Positions 44,107-51,830 of a stretch of 64,000 nucleotides of DNA are shown here, one piece after another. Numbering within the stretch: the first letter of the stretch is position 1; each line of letters opens with the position of its first letter. The notes under the pieces were generated by a model. The model was not told where the DNA came from. It worked only from the letters and a program-made list of their open reading frames with translations, and ran no database searches. The translations under genes and the position numbers were made by a program. Source of the stretch: Natrialba chahannaoensis JCM 10990 (GTDB lineage Archaea; Halobacteriota; Halobacteria; Halobacteriales; Natrialbaceae); NCBI RefSeq assembly GCF_000337135.1, contig NZ_AOIN01000046.1:131100-195099 (forward strand). Direction: 5' to 3'.

Positions 44107-44160
44107 CAACTGAATCGCCAACGCTGTTGGTTCCGAAGAAGTGACTGTTAGTGGTGACAG

Positions 44161-44466
44161 TTAGTTGTCTTCGTCGTCTTCGTCGCCGTTTTCGTCTCCG
44201 TTCTCATCTTCGTCGCCGTTTTCGTCATCGTCTTCATCACCGTTTTCGTCGTCTTCGTCCCCGTTCTCATCATCCATATCGTCATCATCCATGTCATCAT
44301 CCATGTCGTCATCGTCGTCAACCGGATCATCATCGTCCACAGGATCGTCACCCGGATCGGCTGGGTCATCTGGATCCTCTGGGTCGTCGTTACATCCTGC
44401 GAGCGCAGCAGCACTTACTGCACCGCTGATTGCGATCAGCCGTCGGCGTGTGAGTCGGTCGTCCAT
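44161..44466 (-). CDS. Tat lipoprotein with poly-acidic repeat body
   Basis: A 101-residue protein. Residues 1-25, MDDRLTRRRLIAISGAVSA and then AALAGC, form a twin-arginine signal with lipobox; Cys25 would carry the lipid. The entire mature part is made of Asp, Glu, Asn, Gly, Met and Pro (repeats such as DENGDED, DDDMDDD), with no basic residue and no predicted fold. At DNA level it is a run of 6-12-base repeats, prone to slippage, so its length probably varies between strains. A surface charge brush or metal/cation buffer is conceivable. Confidence 0.7.
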   Translation of the reverse strand: MDDRLTRRRLIAISGAVSAAALAGCNDDPEDPDDPADPGDDPVDDDDPVDDDDDMDDDMDDDDMDDENGDEDDENGDEDDDENGDEDENGDENGDEDDEDN

Positions 44467-44912
44467 TGTCAGATCCTCGATTCCATACCGGAACGCCGAC
44501 CACCAATAGAATGCGGCACCTATCTCACGGAGACAGCGGACAAACGATTGTTACATCCGCGCCACCACCTTCCGACATAAATATATGGTAACATACGACA
44601 TAAAATTGTGTGTCTGAGGGTACACATACTCAGATGGCATGACCGAGCACGGCGAATTCAGGCCATCATCTAACAATCGTTTACGAGCGAACCGCACTCG
44701 AGTGCCGAAACGTTTCAATCACGCAGCTGACTTGAGATGGAGTGATTGCTGGGGCAGAACGCGTATGGATCGCTTTCCAGTTGTAAGACACCATGGGACC
44801 GCCTGGTTAGTTAGACGGTGTGAGTATCCCCACACAGAAACTGTGTCTCCAGATTGACGGTCACGGATACTGGTAAACTGTCAACGGAGAGGACGACGGA
44901 ACGTGTGTGGTG
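44467..44912. other. 446-base spacer without a supported gene
   Basis: Lies between the minus-strand lipoprotein and the end of gfcR. A TATA-like catatattta near 44575-44584 may serve the lipoprotein. A perfect short hairpin ACACAG-AAA-CTGTGT sits near 44834-44848. Frames here are short and unlike proteins. Confidence 0.4.
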
Positions 44913-45584
44913 TTACTCGTCTCTCCCGACACTAATCACTTGCAGGAGCGAGTAGACAGGAACCCCCTCGAGTTCCTCGATTCCCTGCTTGTCTGCAAGT
45001 ACGACGCAGGCAAGCGGCTCGCCACCCTCGGCGCGAATTGCTTCGATCGTCTCACGCATCGTCGTTCCGCTGGTGACCGTGTCGTCGACGATGTAACACT
45101 CTCGGTTGCGAATCCCTGCGAAATTCCGGGAAAACGTCCCACCGAGGTCCTCAATATCACCTTCTTCCCATTGATGTTTCGCAGGCGTGTACGTGCCGAG
45201 ATCAGTTTCGAGTTCTTGCGCGACGAGTGTGGCGATCGGCCCACCCGCTTTCTCGATTCCAATCGTTAGATCGACATCCTCGCCGTGTTTGGCGAGGAGA
45301 TCTGCCATCGCGGTAGCGATGTGTCCCATGCGCTTGCTGTCGCGCCCGATCGCGGACCAGTCGACGTGGATATCCTGTGGACGACTTCCGTTTTCCGTCG
45401 CGGTGTCCGTCGTCGATGCGCCGTTAACGGGTTCGTCGTCCGACTGGGTCGTCGCATCGCTTCGCTCGACGAGCCAGCTTGCGGTTTCGCGTGAGACGTT
45501 CAGTTCGTCTGCGATTTCGCCCTTTGAGAGCCCACGCGCCGCTAGTTCAGCAGCGCTCTCGATGAGATCGTCAACGTTTTTCAT
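44913..45584 (-). CDS. gfcR: GfcR-type transcriptional regulator (PRPP-binding, OPRTase-like)
   Basis: A 223-residue regulator: helix-turn-helix at about 17-40 (ARGLSKGEIADELNVSRETASWLVE) fused to a phosphoribosyltransferase-like domain with the PRPP loop IVDDTVTSGTT (165-175). It lacks the residues for orotate catalysis and is known in Haloferax as GfcR, an activator of sugar-degradation and gluconeogenesis switching. The start MKNVDDLIES at 45584 follows a TATA box at leaderless distance; the longer frame is rejected. Confidence 0.88.
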   Translation of the reverse strand: MKNVDDLIESAAELAARGLSKGEIADELNVSRETASWLVERSDATTQSDDEPVNGASTTDTATENGSRPQDIHVDWSAIGRDSKRMGHIATAMADLLAKHGEDVDLTIGIEKAGGPIATLVAQELETDLGTYTPAKHQWEEGDIEDLGGTFSRNFAGIRNRECYIVDDTVTSGTTMRETIEAIRAEGGEPLACVVLADKQGIEELEGVPVYSLLQVISVGRDE

Positions 45585-45606
45585 ATACTGTCCTTCGGAC
45601 GCGGTT

Positions 45607-45617
45607 TTTATAGTCGT
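45607..45617 (-). promoter_or_regulatory. TATA box of gfcR
   Basis: Read on the minus strand, actataaaaac lies about 25-30 bases before the gfcR ATG (45584). The plus-strand HAD gene at 45749 has its own gattatcc about 27 bases before its start, so the 164-base spacer holds two divergent promoters. Confidence 0.6.
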
Positions 45618-45748
45618 GTCGTCCTTTCGAAAATGAGCCGTGACCGAGAGCAGTGCTGAACCCGACCAGCCGATAGCGTGACGAACTGCAAACACATCAC
45701 CGCACACGACGGAAAACGATTATCCCGCTGCCACTGTCAGTTGAGCAC

Positions 45749-47041
45749 ATGGAGCGATACGATCTCGTCTACCGGCTCTACGACGAGTACGAAACCACCA
45801 CGTTACAGGAGTACCAGGAGTTCGTCGACATCTTCCCCGCAGTTGACTCACGAGTTGCACTCGAGCACTGGCAGGACGCGAACGACGAACTCGAAGCGCG
45901 CAAGAACGAGATTCGAAGTGACTTCGCAGCGGGCGAGACATTTGCAGAACTCGCAGCACACACGACTCGTGATCAGGCGTTTACGGCGCTTGATCTGGAG
46001 GCCAAGTACGGCTGCGCGGTGAACGTGCTCGTGCTCGACGTTGACGAGACGCTGCGCTCGGCCGGTAACACGGACAACGAGATTCCCCGCGAGACGTTGC
46101 ACGTGCTGACGGAGTTCCACGAAGCCGGCATCCCGATCGTCATCTGTACGGGCCAGACCCTAGAGAACGTCAAGGGATTCGCAATCCAGGGACTGGGCAG
46201 CGAAATCGTCCACTCTGGTGACCTCTCGATCGTCTACGAGGCGGGCACGGGCGTCTTTACGCCAGGCCACGGAGCGGACACGAAACAACTGCTCTACGAG
46301 GACCTGGACGACGAGATTCGGGACGTCTTCGACGACGTGCGTTCGCGCGTCCTGCCCGACGCACCGCCAGACCTGCGGCGTGGCTGTCACCTGCAGGGCA
46401 ACGAGTTTAACGTCACGATGAAGCCAAACTACGAGACTGGTTCTACACACGCTCGCGAGATCATCGACGAGGCGCTGGTCTACCTTCTCGAGTTGCTCGC
46501 GGACTCGGTAGGCACAGTGCTCGCGTTCGGCAGTGTGGAGGAAGAAGGAAACACCGAAAACGGCGGCATCGAACTCGAGGGCGAATCAATCACCGACTGG
46601 ACCCATACTTTCTACGCCGACCAGGACCCCGAGATTCGAGCCGTCTTAGAGAGCGAAGGCACGTATCCAGATCTCGACCCCGACGCCGTTCCTGGCGACC
46701 TCAAAGCCGTGCTCGACCGAATCGATGTCGCCTACTACGAGGCCGATGCCGCCGAAATCGGGAGCCTCGAACTCAACAAAGTTGTCGGTGTCGAGCGCGC
46801 ACTTGACGTACTCGACGTCGCAGACCCGTTTGCCCTCGTTATGGGTGACTCCAAGAGCGACCTGCGCGTCATGCGCTGGGCCGACAAGAACGATGCTGGC
46901 ATCGCCGCTGCCCCAGAACACGCGTCACGAGACACCCTAGAGCACGTCCTCGACACGGACGAACTCGTCTTCGACCGCGGCCGCAGCGTCGACGTGTTGT
47001 GGACCGTGTACGCGCTCAATCAGTTAGCGCGACTCGAGTAG
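45749..47041 (+). CDS. HAD-superfamily hydrolase with N-terminal helical domain
   Basis: A 430-residue protein. The first 85 residues are helical (MERYDLVYRLYDEYETTTL, EHWQDANDELEARKNEIRSDF) and not part of the HAD core. HAD motif I VLVLDVDETLRSAG is at about 90-103 with the nucleophile Asp; motif II is VICTGQTLENVKGFA; a cap region follows (ELCP-like segment absent); motif IV FALVMGDSKSDLRVMRWADKNDAGIAAAPEHA completes the site. This resembles Cof/phosphoglycolate-type sugar phosphatases. The location beside gfcR would fit a sugar-phosphate phosphatase, but substrate is unknown. Confidence 0.8.
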   Translation: MERYDLVYRLYDEYETTTLQEYQEFVDIFPAVDSRVALEHWQDANDELEARKNEIRSDFAAGETFAELAAHTTRDQAFTALDLEAKYGCAVNVLVLDVDETLRSAGNTDNEIPRETLHVLTEFHEAGIPIVICTGQTLENVKGFAIQGLGSEIVHSGDLSIVYEAGTGVFTPGHGADTKQLLYEDLDDEIRDVFDDVRSRVLPDAPPDLRRGCHLQGNEFNVTMKPNYETGSTHAREIIDEALVYLLELLADSVGTVLAFGSVEEEGNTENGGIELEGESITDWTHTFYADQDPEIRAVLESEGTYPDLDPDAVPGDLKAVLDRIDVAYYEADAAEIGSLELNKVVGVERALDVLDVADPFALVMGDSKSDLRVMRWADKNDAGIAAAPEHASRDTLEHVLDTDELVFDRGRSVDVLWTVYALNQLARLE

Positions 47042-47086
47042 CCATCTCTCACAGCCGGGCCCGTGACCGGACTGACCGAAGTCCCT

Positions 47087-47659
47087 ATGCGCCCACCATC
47101 CCTTGATAGTACTGTGACCGAGTACGACGCGATCGTCTACGATCTGGATGGCACACTCGTCGACCTCGACGTCGACTGGAACGCTGTCGCTGGCGACGTA
47201 CGGAGCGTCTACGCCGACGCGAACGTCGACCCACCGAGCAACGATCTCTGGGCGATGCTCGAGGGCGCAGCCAGCGCTGGCCTCGCCGACACCGTCGAGG
47301 AGGCTATCGCTGCCCACGAACGCGACGGTGCATCGACCTCACCTCGGCTCGCACACGCGAATGAACTCGAAAACGGGACGCAAGCGATGCCGGTCGGCGT
47401 CTGTTCGCTCAACTGCGAGGCCGCTTGCCGACGGGCACTCGAGTCCCATGGACTCGCGTCGGCGGTGGACGTGATCGTCGGCCGTGATACGGTCGAGACG
47501 CAGAAGCCAGATCCGGAACCGTTGCTCGTTGCGGTCGACGAACTCGGTGTTGAACCGGCAGACACAGTTTTCATCGGCGATTCGGCGCGGGACGAACAGA
47601 CGGCCAGGCGGGCCGGCGTCGAGTTCGAGTACGTCGGTGATGGGCCGTCTGGTGTCTGA
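47087..47659 (+). CDS. HAD-superfamily hydrolase (phosphoglycolate-phosphatase-like)
   Basis: A 190-residue HAD enzyme: motif I DAIVYDLDGTLVDLDVDW, then a small helical cap (about 45-85), motif II region PVGVCSLNCEAACRRALESHG, motif III TQKPDPEPLLVAVDELG with the Lys, and motif IV TVFIGDSARDEQTARRAGVEF. The start is ATG at 47087; a GTG at 47114 (VTEYDAIVYD) is a good alternative. It lies 45 bases after the larger HAD gene, same strand, and they may be co-transcribed. Substrate unknown. Confidence 0.82.
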   Translation: MRPPSLDSTVTEYDAIVYDLDGTLVDLDVDWNAVAGDVRSVYADANVDPPSNDLWAMLEGAASAGLADTVEEAIAAHERDGASTSPRLAHANELENGTQAMPVGVCSLNCEAACRRALESHGLASAVDVIVGRDTVETQKPDPEPLLVAVDELGVEPADTVFIGDSARDEQTARRAGVEFEYVGDGPSGV

Positions 47660-47732
47660 AGCGGTCTTTCGACTCTCTTGCTCTCGTTCCCACTCGTTTC
47701 TCACTTCGACCCCAACCCCCAGCCCCACGCCC

Positions 47733-47753
47733 CACGCCCCACGCAGGGGCGTG
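47733..47753. terminator. GC-rich hairpin between convergent genes
   Basis: A perfect 8-base stem CACGCCCC/GGGGCGTG with a 5-base loop ends next to the stop codon of the minus-strand gene (47754) and is preceded by three CCCCACG units. Its place between convergent genes suits a two-way 3'-end structure. Confidence 0.45.
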
Positions 47754-47987
47754 TTAGCGTTGTGCTCGCTTCGCGTACAGAAACACCGAAACCGAGACAA
47801 GCAACCAGATGACCGCACCCACGCGGATCGCAAACTCGGCTCGCGACCCCCACGTCGGAAGCTCTGCGCTCGTCGAGAGGAGCGCGACGATCGGTGCCCC
47901 GATCAGGATCGTGAGGACGAACGTCATCTGCATCACCCACCCGTAATCGACGCCGTCGGGCGTGGTGGTTTCGACGGGGTCTGGCAC
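47754..47987 (-). CDS. Small two-helix membrane protein (DUF5822-like)
   Basis: A 77-residue protein started at the GTG ending at 47987 (reads MPDPVETTTPDGVDYGWVMQ). Two TM helices (about 18-36 and 54-72) and the pattern VDYGWVMQMTFVLTILIGAPIVALLS match my memory of DUF5822, a haloarchaeal family of unknown role. A minus-strand TATA-like cttaaggg about 28 bases upstream of the GTG favours this start over the ATG at 48092. It is divergent from panB. Confidence 0.6.
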   Translation of the reverse strand: MPDPVETTTPDGVDYGWVMQMTFVLTILIGAPIVALLSTSAELPTWGSRAEFAIRVGAVIWLLVSVSVFLYAKRAQR

Positions 47988-48147
47988 GAGTGAATCTCCC
48001 GCCTCAGCCCCCTTAAGCGTCGCGACTCGCCACTCAAAGCGGCTGTGTCCTGTCGCAACTCGTGCGCTACTCAAGTCGCGACGACTCGCCATAGCGCAGG
48101 TGAAGAACGGTGCTGTTTACTATTCGAAGACGAACACGAACGTACGC

Positions 48148-48960
48148 ATGACCACTGTCCGGGACGTGACCGCCAAAGCAGGCGACGAACCGATCACGAT
48201 GCTGACGGCCTACGACGCGCCGACTGCCGACATCGTCGACGAGGCCGGCGTCGACATCATCCTCGTTGGCGATAGCCTCGGCAATACGTCGCTCGGGCAC
48301 GACACCACGCTCCCGGTCACCGTCGACGACATGGCCCGCCACGTCGGCGCTGTCACCCGCACAACAGACGATGCTCTCGTCGTTGCCGACATGCCGTTTC
48401 TCTCCTTCGGCGTCGACAAAGCCGCGAGCATCGAAAACGCCGGTCGCATGCTCAAAGAGGAGGGCGCTGATGCGGTCAAACTCGAGTGCGGTCCGCACAC
48501 GGTCGACCTCACCGAGAAGCTGGTCCAGCTCGGCATCCCGGTGATGGCCCACCTCGGGCTGACGCCACAGCACGTCAACCAGTACGGTGGCTACCCCCGT
48601 CAAGGGACGGATCAGGCGGCTGCAGCGCAAATTCTCGACCTCGCGCGCGAGCATGAGGCGGCCGGCGCGTTCTCGCTGGTCCTCGAGCACATCCCGTCGA
48701 ACCTCGCTGCCGAGGTGACAGCCGAACTCGAGACGCCGACGATCGGAATCGGTGCCGGCCCCGAGTGCGACGGACAGGTGCTCGTGGTCGACGACGCAGT
48801 TGGCCTGAGTGAGTGGTCGCCGTCGTTCGCGAAGCAGTTTGGCTCGGTTCGCGAGGAGATGGAGTCAGCTGTGGGTGACTACGTCGAGGCGGTCGAATCG
48901 GGATCGTTCCCGGCGGACGAGCATAGCCACGAGTCGACGGATCTGGACGAGATTTACTGA
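48148..48960 (+). CDS. panB: 3-methyl-2-oxobutanoate hydroxymethyltransferase (ketopantoate synthesis)
   Basis: A 270-residue PanB of the phosphoenolpyruvate-mutase/TIM-barrel family: KAGDEPITMLTAYDAPTADIVDEAGVDIILVGDSLGN (Mg2+ and substrate site with the conserved Asp), then PFLSFG, VKLECG, MAHLGLTPQHVNQYGGYPRQG, and IGIGAGPECDGQVLVVDD. It adds the hydroxymethyl group from methylene-tetrahydrofolate to 2-oxoisovalerate, the first step of pantothenate/CoA synthesis. A TATA box (gtttactattc, about 30 bases upstream) supports ATG 48148. Confidence 0.93.
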   Translation: MTTVRDVTAKAGDEPITMLTAYDAPTADIVDEAGVDIILVGDSLGNTSLGHDTTLPVTVDDMARHVGAVTRTTDDALVVADMPFLSFGVDKAASIENAGRMLKEEGADAVKLECGPHTVDLTEKLVQLGIPVMAHLGLTPQHVNQYGGYPRQGTDQAAAAQILDLAREHEAAGAFSLVLEHIPSNLAAEVTAELETPTIGIGAGPECDGQVLVVDDAVGLSEWSPSFAKQFGSVREEMESAVGDYVEAVESGSFPADEHSHESTDLDEIY

Positions 48961-49041
48961 GCGGTTCGCGTCAGTGCTCGTGGTCGATTCGAATTTAGAG
49001 CGTGATGACAGCGAACTCGAAGTATCTTCCTGACGTGCGTG

Positions 49042-49602
49042 TCACTGTCGGGTAAACATACCCGCGGTGGCCGCCCCACCGAACGCAGCGAGCGCGACCC
49101 CAATGATCATCATGACGGGAAAGGCCGGATCCTCGGCCAGCGCGCTGAGTAGTGGATTCGACGGCATGCCGCTAAGAGCGCCGAGAACGACCAAGAGCAG
49201 ACAGAATACTACGAAGCCAGTAACCGCACCGATGGCACCGAGAATTCCAACGGCCGACGGCGACTGGTCGAACTGAAAGCCGGTGAGGACGCCGGTGAAT
49301 GTGGCTACGACCGGCGCGAGCAGAATCGCAGTGGCGATCGCATCAACCACGATGTGGAGGCTCTCGATTTCACTTTCCATCCCGAAGGTGCCACCGAATC
49401 CGACGAAGATATTGTACAGAACCGGTGGGACACCGAATCCGATCGCGACGACCGCAAACAGGAGCACGTTGAACGTGATGACCCGCCCGTTCTCCGCCCG
49501 AACGAACGTGTCTGCGAGGACATCACTGGGAAGGCGCGGGTTCCACTCGTCGTCCTCGTCTGTTCTTCCGTCCGGGTCATCGTTCGGCGACTGATCAGCC
49601 AT
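49042..49602 (-). CDS. Integral membrane protein, four or five helices
   Basis: A 186-residue protein from MADQSPNDDPDGRTDE. After an acidic N-terminal 45 residues come hydrophobic segments near 45-65, 80-105, 115-140 and 155-180, with a Phe/Gly-rich loop (IFVGFGGTFGMESE). It ends GMFTRQ. No motif beyond membrane segments; a conserved haloarchaeal type is likely but unnamed here. Confidence 0.65.
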   Translation of the reverse strand: MADQSPNDDPDGRTDEDDEWNPRLPSDVLADTFVRAENGRVITFNVLLFAVVAIGFGVPPVLYNIFVGFGGTFGMESEIESLHIVVDAIATAILLAPVVATFTGVLTGFQFDQSPSAVGILGAIGAVTGFVVFCLLLVVLGALSGMPSNPLLSALAEDPAFPVMMIIGVALAAFGGAATAGMFTRQ

Positions 49603-49669
49603 ACGTTCAGTACAGACATGTCTCACAAAATTGTTGTTGATTGATGAGGCAACCACTATTGATTACAAT

Positions 49670-49990
49670 ATGCCGCTAACAGACAGTATGTCGCGTCTGA
49701 TGACGACAGTCAGTACGATCTGTCTCTTTATTGGCGTCACGCTGGCCCTTATCGTCGTCCTTGCCCTGGTCCTGCTCCCACAACCCACACTTCCGCTCTC
49801 GTCTTGCACCGACGTTGGATACGTCGGCGGGCCGCCGGGTGGCTTCGAGTACGAAGGCTACCGGTGGCTCTGGCTGGAGTACTCGCCGGACGGCGGCGTG
49901 AACCGGTGTGAGACACCGATCGTCTCGATCGCCGCCGGACTGGTTGTCGTCGGTGGTGCCCTTTTCGGCATTGATCGCCGAACGCAGTAG
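49670..49990 (+). CDS. Small membrane protein with an external Cys-containing loop
   Basis: A 106-residue protein taken from MPLTDSMSRLM at 49670 (an ATG six codons later is possible). TM helix 1 spans about 12-36, then an external loop has two Cys (SSCTDVGY ... GVNRCETP), which could form a disulfide, and TM helix 2 is near 80-100. It is divergent from the membrane gene upstream (67-base spacer). Unknown function. Confidence 0.5.
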   Translation: MPLTDSMSRLMTTVSTICLFIGVTLALIVVLALVLLPQPTLPLSSCTDVGYVGGPPGGFEYEGYRWLWLEYSPDGGVNRCETPIVSIAAGLVVVGGALFGIDRRTQ

Positions 49991-50027
49991 TGCAACCGCC
50001 GAACGAAGTCGTTCACTGCTCGGAAAA

Positions 50028-50153
50028 CTATAGTAGCCACTGCAAGTCACTGCACACCTGATCGCACGGCGGCAGCGCGGTTCGGAGCGAGTGAACTGAG
50101 CGAGAACCGCGAACGTGCGATCAGTGTGTAACTAGTTGCAGTTGGTACTATAC
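50028..50153. mobile_element. MITE-like inverted-repeat element, copy 1 (126 bp)
   Basis: Both ends start ctatagta and run inward as imperfect inverted repeats of about 38 bases: left ctatagtagccactgcaag... to cgcac, right the complement of gtgcgat...tactata. Between them is a 50-base GC-rich core. It has no coding capacity, sits in the spacer between a membrane-protein gene and a hydrolase gene, and matches the ends of copy 2 at 59276-59361. Probably mobilised in trans by a full IS elsewhere in the genome. Confidence 0.7.
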
Positions 50154-50191
50154 TTCGATGCCATACCACCCGACTCAACGCTCTCTCCTGC

Positions 50192-50974
50192 CTACTCCGT
50201 GGTCGACGCGACGAACTCGCTAACCGACTCGTTAAACGCCGCCGGTTGCTCGAGCATGACCATGTGTGCCGCGTCCTCGAGTGCGACCGATCGAGCGCCG
50301 TCGATCTCGTCGACAAGAAACTCGTGATACCGCGGCGGCGTCAGCTTGTCGTGCTCGCCGTAGACGACCAGCGTCGGCACGTCGATCCCGCTCAGTTCGT
50401 CGCGCACGTCAAACGCATGGCACGTCTCGAAATCGCGCTGGGTGACTGCCTGCCCGCACGCGCGCATCTGGTCACTCGAGTACGCCGCCAACTCACTCTT
50501 GGCATCGTGAAAGAGACGGTCGGGACCGTGGAGGAACTCAACGGCGCGCTCGAAGTCGTTTTCGAGCCAGTTGCGGAGGTCCTCGAGCACGCCGAGACGG
50601 GCACCAGTGCCGGTGAGGACGACGGCATCGGGCCGATACTCGTCGCCGCGCTCGAGGAGGATGTGCATGACGACGGCACCGCCCAGCGAGTTGCCGACGA
50701 GGACGCTGGCATCGGTTTCGGTCGCGACGGCGATGACATCGTCGGCGTAGGCCGAAAGGGTCATGTAGCCGGCGCTCGCGTCGATGTCGTCGGAGTCGCC
50801 GTGGCCGCTCAGGTCGAGCGTGACGACGGGATACTGATCAGCGAGACGGTGCTGAGATTTCCAGACCTCTCGCGTGCCGCCGCTTCCGTGAACGAAACAG
50901 ATTGTCGGCCCCTCCCCACCCCGGTCTGAAACCTCGTAGGCCGTTTCCCGGCCCTGGTGTGATACCGTCTCCAT
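50192..50974 (-). CDS. Alpha/beta-hydrolase fold protein
   Basis: A 260-residue alpha/beta hydrolase started at METVSHQGRETAYEV. Oxyanion loop CFVHGSGG, nucleophile elbow SVLVGNSLGGAVV, acid region TLVVYGEHDKLTP, and catalytic His in LEDAAHMVMLEQP are all in order with usual spacing; the cap lies at about 120-180. Haloarchaeal members hydrolyse diverse esters; substrate unknown. The end is 39 bases after the MITE copy 1. Confidence 0.85.
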   Translation of the reverse strand: METVSHQGRETAYEVSDRGGEGPTICFVHGSGGTREVWKSQHRLADQYPVVTLDLSGHGDSDDIDASAGYMTLSAYADDVIAVATETDASVLVGNSLGGAVVMHILLERGDEYRPDAVVLTGTGARLGVLEDLRNWLENDFERAVEFLHGPDRLFHDAKSELAAYSSDQMRACGQAVTQRDFETCHAFDVRDELSGIDVPTLVVYGEHDKLTPPRYHEFLVDEIDGARSVALEDAAHMVMLEQPAAFNESVSEFVASTTE

Positions 50975-51023
50975 AGCTGTTCGCACGACCGGCGCGGGTA
51001 TAAAGTCTCAGCCGGTGGACGAC

Positions 51024-51488
51024 TTACGAACCGAGTGTGATCGCGTCGTCAGCTGCGTTCTGCAACGCATCCGAGCGGCCGTGCGAGCCCGGTGCGATTG
51101 CGACCGTCTCGATCCCCTGTGTAGCCGCGTGTTCCAGAACGGGCTTGAAGTCGGTGTCTCGTGAGGCAATCGCGAGTGTATCGATCGTCTGGTCGGTCGA
51201 GAGTGCGGTTGCATCGACGGCCAGTTTAACGTCGACATCTCCGCTCGTGATGGTGACCTCGAAGCCGCGCGCTTCGGCCGCCTGAATGAGACCGGGTGTC
51301 GCGTGTTCGTCGAGATAGAGTCGGATAACGCCGACGCGACCGAGGTCGGTCGCAACGTCGCGGAGGTCGTCGAGATCGACGTCGAACTCGTCGCGAAAGA
51401 CGTTCGGCCCGTCGACGAACAGCCCGATGGCTGGGTCGCGATGGGTGTCAGTATCGGGGGCGAGGCGGGCACGAACGCGGTCAAACAT
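51024..51488 (-). CDS. NYN domain (PIN-like ribonuclease fold) protein
   Basis: A 154-residue single-domain NYN/LabA-like protein: GLFVDGPNVFRDEFDVDLDDLRD (first acidic pair Asp25/Asn28), VKLAVDATALSTDQTIDTLAIASRDTDFKPVL (second and third acids), and AIAPGSHGRSDALQNAADDAITL at the end. The three-acid site is the metal site of PIN/NYN nucleases, so RNA cleavage in tRNA or mRNA turnover is likely but unproven. Monocistronic. Confidence 0.8.
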   Translation of the reverse strand: MFDRVRARLAPDTDTHRDPAIGLFVDGPNVFRDEFDVDLDDLRDVATDLGRVGVIRLYLDEHATPGLIQAAEARGFEVTITSGDVDVKLAVDATALSTDQTIDTLAIASRDTDFKPVLEHAATQGIETVAIAPGSHGRSDALQNAADDAITLGS

Positions 51489-51830
51489 ACTAACTGGTAG
51501 CCACGGCTCCGGGAAAGATGTAGCGAAACCGACCGAGTTTCAGCCGCTGTGCACCGACGAGAGCGGCGATACTGGACGGATTCGGTTCCACTGCCGTCAC
51601 TCCTTCCCGCTGCTGTTCTCGGTGAGCAGCGCACCCCGGTGCTGTTGGGCGAAAACAGTGGCCCTGTTTCTCAACCGTTTTGCGGGTGTATAAACCTCGA
51701 CCTGTAGCTGTGAACTGCTTATATACAACATATGTTCCTAGAAACATAAGTTGTGTGCAAGAAATTTAGAATAAATAGTTCTGAGTTCGATAAAACTCTA
51801 CTACTTTCATGAAAAGGTGACTGTCATCGC
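51489..51830. other. 342-base spacer holding the first protease promoter
   Basis: Divergent spacer between the NYN gene and the first subtilase. It is markedly AT-rich from 51690 on and includes the inverted repeat at 51725-51754 and the tagaataaat motif. No gene is seen. Confidence 0.6.
51725..51754. promoter_or_regulatory. 30-base inverted repeat upstream of the first subtilase
   Basis: The arms acaacatatgtt and aacataagttgt pair over 12 bases with one mismatch around a CCTAGA centre. Placed 77 bases before the ATG and just upstream of tagaataaat (51767-51776), it is a good candidate operator. CTAG at its centre is a rare tetramer in such genomes. Confidence 0.5.
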
